DNA from: Siphonodentalium dalli
Lineage: Eukaryota > Mollusca > Scaphopoda > Gadilida > Siphonodentaliidae
Direction of reading: 5' to 3'
Assembly (NCBI GenBank): GCA_032622095.1
Contig: CP136061.1
Span: 48,553,797 to 48,617,796 of the forward strand
Length of the DNA stretch: 64,000 nucleotides
Both the position numbers and the translations under genes were made by a program. Shown piece by piece: positions 56,910-64,000 of the stretch (position 1 is its first letter; each line of letters starts with the position of its first letter). The notes under the pieces are model-generated. The model made no database searches and was not told the DNA's origin. It saw only the letters and a program-made list of their open reading frames with translations.

Positions 56910-57185
56910 ATTAATACATTCTCATAAAGAGAAAGACTTTGTTATGATATCCGTGTGCGTTTTGTCCTCCCTCCCATCGGGTTATTAAACATTTTGAACA
57001 GACACTCGATGAATTCCTTGTACGCAACAAACGTTATTGTCAAATTCAAGGTTAAATTGAAATCGTCCTCAAGTTGCTTAATTGGAGTGATCATTGGTTG
57101 TTCTTACTTTACTGTCATTGCATTCGTTGCCAATTGCCTAAAGTATAAATATGCCATGACCATATACATGCTATCAAATAGAAGC
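56910..57185. other. Unassigned DNA
   Basis: An 85-codon frame (56955-57212) has a hydrophobic stretch GVIIGCSYFTVIAFVANCL; no family recognised. Confidence 0.35.
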
Positions 57186-57187
57186 AA

Positions 57188-57464
57188 AATAACGGACCTT
57201 CGTAATAACTAATCTTCGGAATAACGGACCCTCATCATAAATTGGAGTTGTCGTTTCGAGAGTCCGCTATTCCGAAAGTGTTTATATTATGTCCAACTAT
57301 ATTCAGCCGATAGTACCTATCAGTATTTTATTATGTCTATCATGCGTAATATAGGCCATTTATAAATATTTCCAGCCACACTGATTATGTGCATAAAGTG
57401 CACTTTCGGAATAGCGGACATTCGGAATAACATATCTCCGTAATAGCGGACCTTCGGAATAATG
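57188..57464. repeat. CGGAATAACGGACC repeat cluster with inner palindrome
   Basis: CTTCGGAATAACGGACC words occur twice on the left and three times on the right. In between, GTCCGCTATTCCGAAAGTG (57260-57279) mirrors CACTTTCGGAATAGCGGAC (57402-57420). Organisation resembles the element at 51465. Confidence 0.75.
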
Positions 57465-57494
57465 ACCCCATAGAATTCATTTGACTATGATTAA

Positions 57495-57861
57495 AGTGAT
57501 GTGAAACACTCCAGTACGGTGAGCAAATAGAAATGGAGAATAATCTTGCTGAACGTAGTTTTTTTGACGAATATTAATCCAAATTGACAACACACACCGT
57601 CATTCTTCAATATTAATTAAATGCAATGACGCTAGATGGCGAAATCGTTTGCGTTGGTTTATCGTCGATTGTTGCGTCCCGAATTGAGATATAAATATGT
57701 ATAAATTGAGCGTAGTTCAGACGATGTTTTCTATGGAGTGGTAGGGTCGATTTCTTTGAAATTTTAGGTGATGATGTAGAATGCTACATTCCCCGGGGTG
57801 GCATAGAGTCTGTGAACTAACTTATAAATCTATCGCACTCGAACAAGTACATAATATGTCT
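57495..57861 (+). mobile_element. Family W element, copy 3, abutting a LINE relic
   Basis: TTAA at 57491-57494 and 57862-57865. Begins AGTGATGTGAAACACTCCAG and ends CATAATATGTCT. The right TTAA lies inside the reading frame of LINE fragment G, after LFGV, so the element may have inserted into that relic. Confidence 0.85.
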
Positions 57862-57865
57862 TTAA

Positions 57866-58195
57866 CGCCAAAAAGCATACATGGTTTGGTAATACGTATA
57901 GACACTTCATTTATTTTCAACCAAGACTGAAGTTCGGTTATGAACCGATCTGTGTGTGGGCAGTCCCAGAAAATGTGAGAAATGTTTTCTTGAGTATAGT
58001 TTCGCATCGATTACATAGATAATCGGCTCTTATGCCTGCTATCTTCAGATATTTGTTCGTCGAGAGGATTCTCGTATTAATTCTGTATTGCAGCCATTGG
58101 AGTTTCGTGTCAGACGTGGTAGTAAATGGATTGCGAAATATAATGTTTCATGATTGGCCGGAGTCGTTGTTTATTTCAGAATTCCATTTCTACAT
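57866..58195 (-). pseudogene. Non-LTR reverse transcriptase C-terminal fragment G
   Basis: On the minus strand from 58195: NIIFRNPFTTTSDTKLQWLQ then YRINTRILSTNKYLKIAGIR and a CNRC pair. A frameshift at about 58010 is followed by QENISHIFWDCPHTDRF and LQSWLKINEVSIRITKP. The usual form is C-x2-C-x-EEETIxHLFWxCxxxxxFWxxL. An in-frame TGA is at 58150-58148. Same subfamily as fragment E. Confidence 0.88.
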
Positions 58196-58355
58196 GAGTT
58201 TGGCACCCGTTTCCCCAGTGACATGGTTCGATGGAAGAGTCTACTACCATTCTGATCACTTAATAACGGGCTCAAAGTTTGGGGTAAGAACGGAGAGGGT
58301 ATTCGTATGAGGGGCTGATTTCGAAAGTTTGAAATGCTATATGTTTGGCGTTTAA

Positions 58356-58860
58356 AGGCACGGGCGGTGTTCGTTGCAGAAATATTTATTTGTTCAAATC
58401 GCCATCAACAAAAGGAACACCAAAATATATACAGTTCCGCTCATATGCCAAACACAATCAGCGCGTAAACAGTATATTGTCGTCAAGACGTACGATGGTG
58501 TACGTAAACAAGAGCCTGGTCGTTTTGCAGAAGTTGTGCTTATGTTTACATAACACAGCGCGATGATTCTATTGGTTAATCACACAAAAATAATATAAAC
58601 GCTCTTTATTGTTTCCATATCAGGAAAACATCAACAAATAACGCTCTTTATGTTTACCATATCCGGATCTAAACAAAAGCCAGGTAACGCAACGTTTTCT
58701 TGCATTTGTTTACATAACAAAGGGGAAACAATTGACAATAACATACCGTTTATGCCATATTTCTGATTGGTATATATTTTACTATTCTTTCTGTTTGTGG
58801 CGGTTTTTGACGCAGCTGAATATTTTAACAGCATACCCACCGCCAACACCGCCCGTATCT
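58356..58860 (+). mobile_element. Family T MITE, copy 3
   Basis: TTAA at 58352-58355 and 58861-58864 around AGGCACGGGCGGTGTTCG and CCGCCAACACCGCCCGTATC. It shows the form without element U. Just outside (58865-58889) a second partial right terminus CCACCGCCAACGCCGCCCAT repeats the end. Confidence 0.88.
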
Positions 58861-58893
58861 TTAACCCACCGCCAACGCCGCCCATATATTTAA

Positions 58894-59121
58894 CCCTTTG
58901 AGTGCCAGGGGCCGATCTCATCGGCCCTAAACCTACAAAATAAATATGTTAAAGAATATAAGAATAAATTATTAAAATTGTAAAAAAAAATAAAAAAAAT
59001 TGTTAGGCCAATGCATTCTCTTATATATGCGAGGCGACCTATGGTCGACTCGCATATATAAGAGAATGCATTGGCACAGGTTATATCGGTTAATACAAAA
59101 ATCGACCTGGCACTCAAAGGG
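58894..59121 (+). mobile_element. TTAA-type MITE, family S, with one hairpin core
   Basis: TTAA at 58890-58893 and 59122-59125 flanks perfect 17-bp mirrors CCCTTTGAGTGCCAGG and CCTGGCACTCAAAGGG. The interior holds TTGTTAGG plus a hairpin core at 59008-59074, the right half of cassette N. Confidence 0.92.
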
Positions 59122-59125
59122 TTAA

Positions 59126-59631
59126 GGCTAGCTATAATAATGAAGTTCAAGTTAGTAGAAATATTGAATGTAGCCTTAAAGGAGTCATGGGTGTGAAATT
59201 CCCCACTGGCTTGGAACAGATCGTTTATAAAACATATGCCTGCATTTCTCCACGAATTGAAGTTAATTGGGTTTCCTTCCATTCTAATGTTAGAATTATG
59301 GTCATATTACCATTTTATCATCTATATGCTTGTGAATTTGCACCAAGAGCTGAGAACATCCCTCCAAAATGGGTTAGCATTTTTTTTTAAGTTTGTGTTG
59401 TCAGGAACTTAGCATCTTATGTTAGGTACAGGGGGTAATCAATAATGGGGGTGTCTCTTATGCGAGGGGCCTATTTTTATTGTTTACATATTAGGCGGCA
59501 TTGCATCGTTAAACTGTTCAATGTTGACCATTTTCAGTTCTCCAATGGAGTAATCAAGACATAATTGCTTCCTTTGTACTATTTATCGTTTCGAATTCCG
59601 AATAAAATGGAATAAATTTATGTTTAACTTT
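59126..59631. other. Unassigned DNA
   Basis: Nothing recognised. Confidence 0.45.
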
Positions 59632-59635
59632 TTAA

Positions 59636-59895
59636 AGGCCCACTTTCGAGTCACCGATTATTTTTTTTATAGTAACTTGATAAAATAGTAAAATATGATT
59701 AAAATACTACAATTCATCATCATTTGAAACGTCTGTGTCTCAGAAGATGCCCATAGAGAAATAGTCACAGCTGAAATTATTGAAAGATCCCCCCCCCGTT
59801 ATGGCTCCCAGAATGCAACATAATTCAAACTAAAGATATGTTTTCAATGGAAGAGGAATACCTCTATATTTAAAATTCCCCCTACATTATATATA
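59636..59895 (-). mobile_element. Family V MITE, half copy
   Basis: After TTAA (59632-59635) it begins AGGCCCACTTTCGAGTCA and continues as the mirror of 7691 back to about 7415, ending at AAATTCCCCCTACATT. The other half is absent; a duplicated segment starts 12 bp later. Confidence 0.8.
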
Positions 59896-59906
59896 TTGTT
59901 ATTTTT

Positions 59907-60377
59907 GAGAGGATATGTTGAATCCACCTCATTGTCTTTATTCTCAATGTTTTATGGACCTAGTCCTATGTGAGGTCTTGAACACGGCACGAATAGAAGG
60001 TATATGCTCTCCTTATCACCCGAGTGTCTGGGAAAATAGCTATCCTATCGGTAGATCATGCCATGAATCTCTAATCTGGCTAACACCTGCAGAGATCATA
60101 TTCCATCAGTACAAAGCCTTGGAACTTTTTGAAGTTTGGACAGGGAACCGTTTAAAGTCGAAAAACTAACGTGGAGAAATATTTATTAGTTATTATCTGT
60201 TCCTTAATAAAGTACTTCACTGTGGATGAAGGTCCCAACGCGAAATTGTATGCTTTACTATTAGCCCAGTGGCTTTGGGTCAAAACTTAGCAAAATCGTG
60301 ACAGACCGGATTAAAGCGTGAAACTTTTCCGAGATGTAAAATGGGATATGGAAAACAATTTTGGAGGGGTGCCCGGG
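59907..60377 (+). repeat. 470-bp segmental duplicate, copy A
   Basis: Begins GAGAGGATATGTTGAATCCA and ends GGAGGGGTGCCCGGG. It contains an 84-codon frame (59918-60169) with CHESLIWLTPAEIIFHQYKA and a CTTAATAAAGTACTTCACTG stretch with a polyadenylation-like AATAAA after the stop. Copy B keeps the frame open despite about 20 changes. No family recognised. Confidence 0.88.
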
Positions 60378-60424
60378 CTGCAGTTCATTGTTTAGGAGAA
60401 TTTCTCGTTTCCATGGTAATGGCA

Positions 60425-60795
60425 TAAAACATTATAGGTCGATTATGTTGCGAATTTCATATTATAGGTCGATTATGTGCATAGTTTCAGTAGATTATGT
60501 GCGTATTTTGTATTTTAGGTCGATTATGTGCGTATTTTATATTTTAGGTAAATTATGTTCTTATTGCACATTATAAGTCGATTATGTGCGTATTCAATAT
60601 ATAGGTCGATTATGTGCCTATTTCACATTATAGGTCGATTATGTGCCTATTTCACATTATAGGTCGATTATGTACGTTATACATAGTAGGTCGATTATGT
60701 TCGTATTTCACATTATAGGTCGATTATGTACGTTATACATAGTAGGTCGATTATGTGCGTATTTCACATTATAGGTCGATTATGTGCATATTCTG
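60425..60795 (+). repeat. 29-bp minisatellite between the duplicates
   Basis: About 13 units of ATTATAGGTCGATTATGTGC with GTATTTCAC links. A tandem array exactly between two copies of a segment suggests the array mediated or followed the duplication. Confidence 0.95.
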
Positions 60796-61261
60796 GAGAG
60801 GATATGTTGAATCCACTTCATTGTCTTTATTCTCACTGTTTTATGGACCTAGTACTATTTGAGGTCTTGAAAACGCCACGAATTCAAGGTATATGCTCTC
60901 ATTATCATCCGAGTATCGGGAAAAATTGCTATCCTATCGGCAGATTATGCCATGAATCTCTAATCTGGCTAACGCTCGTAGTGATCATATTCCATCAGTA
61001 CAAAGCCTTGGAACTTTTTGAAGTTTGGACAGGGAACCTTTTAAAGTCGAAAAACTAACGTGGAGAAATATTTATTAGTTATTATCTGTTCCTTAATAAA
61101 GTACTTCACTGTAGGTGAAGGTCCCAACTCGAAATTGTATGCTTTACTATTGGCCCAGTGGCGTCAAAACTTAGCAAATTCGTGACAGACTGGATTAAAG
61201 TGTGAAAGTTTTCCAATATGTAAAATGGGATATGGAAAACAATTTTGGAGGGGTACCCGGG
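60796..61261 (+). repeat. Segmental duplicate, copy B
   Basis: Same order as copy A. The frame here runs 60807-61058 and reads CHESLIWLTLVVIIFHQYKA at the comparable place; the tail keeps CTTAATAAAGTACTTCACTG. It ends GGAGGGGTACCCGGG. Confidence 0.88.
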
Positions 61262-61446
61262 TTTCTCTCACCAATACATTTAATGCAAATTCAGACTCAA
61301 TTCCGATTTTATCATTAAAAGTAGACATTTTGTATATTAGATAGTTCGTTTGTGGCATAATTATCAGCCAATGACGGCAGGGAACATATGTATCGATAGA
61401 AAAATATGTTCGGTTGAACTTACAATTATCTACCATACAGTGTGGT

Positions 61447-61585
61447 TCGCAGATTAGAGATTCATGGCATCTCGGATGATAATGAGAGCACATACCTTCA
61501 ATTCGTGGCGTGTTCAAGACCTCAAATAGGACTAGGTCCGTAAAACAGGGAAAATAAAGACAATGAGGTGGGTTTAGATATCCCA
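61447..61585 (-). repeat. Inverted partial third copy C
   Basis: Mirror of the start of copies A/B: GAGATTCATGGCAT, GATAATGAGAGCACATACC, GTTCAAGACCTCAAATAGGA and AAATAAAGACAATGAGGTGG. It lacks about 36 bp relative to A in the middle, without changing the frame. Confidence 0.85.
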
Positions 61586-61599
61586 TTGAGGGAACATTC

Positions 61600-62600
61600 C
61601 GCTTTATGGACGTATGTTTTGAATAGTGGATATTATCATTCAACTGGGCGATAAATACATTCATCTGAGGGAGCTATGTTCATTTATCAATGAGAGGCCG
61701 ATCACGATCGGCAGATGTTAACCCATCCATTGGCGATAGTAAATTACTATGATCGGAATCATAAATGAGAGTTTTGGTGTTGAATTATAGAGTATACTGT
61801 TATGTACTATTATAGACAAATGTACATAACACAAATTATTGGAATTTATGGGTCACTCGCATTAATATAAGAGAATGCACTGGTACAGCTAACCCACCAC
61901 AGCCTTGGGTTAAATGTGAAAAGTTGCCTGGACATGGAATACTTGGGTTAAGAGAGTCCAATTTAAGTTTACAATAATAATGTATCAAATTCTACAAACA
62001 GTATAGTATACAGATAAGCCAACTCACTGCTGACCCATTAATATCAATTATATAGCAGAGCTGTCAACAAATCACAAGAATTGTTTATGTTGAACACTGA
62101 CTTCTCTATTAAACCAATAACAATCATAATGACCTCAGACCATCTGAAGATATCACTCTACAGCACAGATGTCCAAGTCTACAGTTAATACCATGTGATG
62201 TTTATTGTTGAATCTTTATTTTAAATTAGATACCATAGCTTTCTTTATCAGATTATTTGCACATCAATTGGCATAAGAGACATCAGAAAATAATATAGCC
62301 TTATCAATAGCTAAGTAGTCCAAAGGCATGGGATGTAATTGGTGAATTGGGTTTAAAGTAGCTCCAAACAAATTTACCAGTACATAACACAAGATTGTGG
62401 ACCGATTTAAACCAAATTTGATGTGGTGACTCGGGATACCCTTGGCAGAGTTATAATGGTGTTAGTTTTTCAAATTTTGTTACTTTAAAATTTGTTTTTT
62501 TTTCATTATTTAAACAAAAATATTTTATTATATATTATTTTTATTTTTTTATTCATATTCATTTTTTGTTTAATTGGTTTTTTTAGTGAATATATTTTTT
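61600..62600. other. Unassigned DNA with a half hairpin core
   Basis: ACTCGCATTAATATAAGAGA ATGCACTGG at 61857-61885 is a half core of the cassette. The T-rich run at 62490-62590 encodes a spurious membrane-like segment. Nothing else recognised. Confidence 0.5.
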
Positions 62601-62616
62601 CGAAAAAGGGCCATTT

Positions 62617-63614
62617 AACAATTTGTGAGAAACACCTCAATGATAAAAACCAGGATAAATGGTTGAGTGATCTAGAACGACTCAGGAAGCTAAGACTGTA
62701 TAAAGATATTAAATTTAGTTATAACACCGAACTGTATGTAAATACGGCGAGCGCGCCTTGCGACTCAAAGTCCGACGTTAATACCACACGGCCACCGAAG
62801 CAACCCCAAAAAAGGAAGCTCGAATGGCCGCTGTATTCCGACGTCGCACTTAGGACACTATATTCACATTTTTAAGGTCTCTTTATATATATGGATATAT
62901 GAGGTTCGGCACAGCGGCAATGTTATATATTTTATGCCTCCGAAACATGGCGAGCATTGCTCTTAGAACATGCTTGGGACTATACAACACACCAGGCGCC
63001 TATTGCTTCGGTGGCCGTGTGGTATTGACGTCGGACTTTGAGTCGCAAGGCGCGCTCGCCGTCGGGCTGGGGTTCGTATCCCACCCAATTTCAAAAAATT
63101 TGCATTGTCTCAAAATTCAAATTTGCCGCTCAAAATAGGCGCCTGGTGTGTTGTATAGTCCCAAGCATGTTCTAAGAGCAATGCTCGCCATGTTTCGGAG
63201 GCATAAAATATATAACATTGCCGCTGTGCCGAACCTCATATATCCATGTATGTAAATAGTTTTAACATTTCGAAACAAGAACGTTCTGTAATGGCGCAGT
63301 TACGGTGTGGAATACTACCATTGCGTGTTGAAACCGGCAGATGGAAGAGAGAGGATTTGGATGAACGGTTATGTGTATTTTGCCATAGGAACAGTGTTGA
63401 GGATGAACTCCATTTCATTTTTTCATGTGGAGCTTACGATGATATCAGAGGTGACTTCTTCGCAAAGATAAATTTCTGTATAAATGGTGTAAATACTCTT
63501 AGTTTCATGGCTGGTTATTTAGTGACTAACTTTCCACGTCAGACATCAAAATTTGTACATAAAGCATTCGAGAGGAGACAGTCCATAGTTTCGAGACCAT
63601 GCAGTGCAATTTAA
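62617..63614 (+). pseudogene. Non-LTR reverse transcriptase C-terminal fragment H, split by an insertion
   Basis: The 5' part (62617-62744) reads KWLSDLERLRKLRLYKDIKF and NTELYVN; the 3' part (63247-63614) resumes with YVNSFNISKQERSVMAQLRC, GILPLRVETGRWKREDLDER, the motif CVFCHRNSVEDELHFIFSC and an FF-x-KI segment, to a TAA at 63614. Without the 502-bp insert and one copy of its duplication the two parts join in frame with no other stop, so before the insertion this tail was intact. The catalytic RT domain is not in the window. A 3' UTR with AATAAA follows at about 63724. Confidence 0.9.
62745..63246 (+). mobile_element. 502-bp insertion with interleaved inverted repeats and tRNA-like head
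   Basis: Flanked by a 12-bp duplication, TGTATGTAAATA (62733-62744 and 63247-63258). Four arms occur in the order A (62745-62803), B (62891-63004), A' (63003-63061), B' (63134-63247): A mirrors A' with one mismatch in 59, and B mirrors B' perfectly over 114 bp. A' holds an A-box-like TGGCCGTGTGG (63012-63022) and GGTTCGTATCC (63071-63081) is B-box-like. Between them is GGACTTTGAGTCGCAAGG and a long variable-arm-like region, as in a Ser/Leu-type tRNA. So a tRNA-derived SINE head is part of it. Confidence 0.85.
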
Positions 63615-63764
63615 TGTAAATATTGGACTTAAAGTGACTTATAGTCCTTAACGGCCGGGTGTATTGGACATGTAACACAAATTGTGTACGCATATGTATT
63701 CTATTTATACACAGGTCACTATAATAAAATATATTCAATTCAATACTCAGTTAAATATAGTCGG

Positions 63765-63935
63765 ATCAAACCCATATTCGAACTCGATCTGTATTTTGGG
63801 CTGAGAAACTTACATACCAAATTTGGTTGCGATCAGATAGAAAATATTTTAGTTATCGCACCATGCGTAAAGTGTCTACGGACAGACAGACCGACGGACG
63901 CACGACGAGTGGTCAATCCGGACGACGCTATGTTT
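63765..63935 (+). repeat. Dispersed repeat D, copy near window end
   Basis: TCTGTATTTTGGGCTGAGAA, ACATACCAAATTTGGTTGCG and ACGGACAGACAGACCGACGG follow the order of the unit at 54520-54650. Confidence 0.7.
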
Positions 63936-64000
63936 ACCATACTATGGCCGTATGGGTAAACATAAAAACTGCATGGTCCGTTTTGGTGATTTGGTGATAC
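63936..64000. other. Window end, unassigned
   Basis: Short AT-rich tail; nothing recognised. Confidence 0.5.

Noticed and set aside
62492-62620. Membrane-like N-terminus of the 127-codon frame
   Set aside because: The hydrophobic stretch comes from a T-rich run upstream of the LINE relic; only the part from about 62617 has family motifs, and the end of the frame is inside the insertion.
63008-63090. Ser/Leu-type tRNA gene
   Set aside because: It is embedded in a young insertion with mirror copies of the same sequence and a target duplication; more likely a SINE head.

Overview
The window looks like intergenic or intronic DNA from an animal genome, most likely a lophotrochozoan invertebrate such as a mollusc. 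That is an inference from composition and repeat style: it is AT-rich, full of short palindromic elements, tRNA-derived SINEs, fragments of non-LTR retrotransposons and many minisatellites. I find no complete host protein gene, no rRNA and no functional tRNA. Most long open frames are by-products of tandem repeats or palindromes.

Two kinds of protein-coding material can be supported. First, nine decayed C-terminal fragments of non-LTR reverse transcriptases (about 12.9, 13.7, 16.8, 22.3, 41.0, 51.1, 55.5, 57.9 and 62.6 kb). Several carry in-frame stops or frameshifts that can be located. Second, two weak candidate host exons on the minus strand: a short first coding exon at 24.92-24.95 kb with a splice donor, and a terminal exon at 28.88-29.03 kb.

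The rest is built from mobile-element debris. At least seven families of small non-autonomous elements end at TTAA, as piggyBac-type elements do, and five of these start TTAACCC. One (2173-2538) sits in a TTAA of another family whose unoccupied version is at 30.76 kb, a natural empty-site control. Two short palindromes begin CACAGGT and have 8-bp target duplications, as hAT elements do (11535-11640, 53891-54022). A 135-bp hairpin retroposon has an 11-bp duplication (8115-8249). A 502-bp insertion with interleaved inverted repeats and a tRNA-like head splits a reverse transcriptase frame at 62.7-63.2 kb and has a 12-bp duplication.

Region by region: 0-8.6 kb holds a TCA/TCG microsatellite, a 47-bp array and many TTAA elements; 8.6-17 kb two SINE copies, three reverse transcriptase relics and a foldback element; 17-24 kb mostly unassigned DNA with minisatellites; 24-31 kb the two candidate exons and a large inverted-repeat domain; 31-42 kb degenerate tandem repeats, a 37-bp minisatellite and palindromic elements; 42.6-47.96 kb a 64-bp satellite that is homogeneous in the centre and decays toward both edges; 48-62 kb further minisatellites, palindromes, relics and a triplicated segment; 62.6-64 kb the split reverse transcriptase. 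The most unusual theme is a palindromic hairpin cassette, itself arranged as an inverted pair, found inside several elements with unrelated termini.
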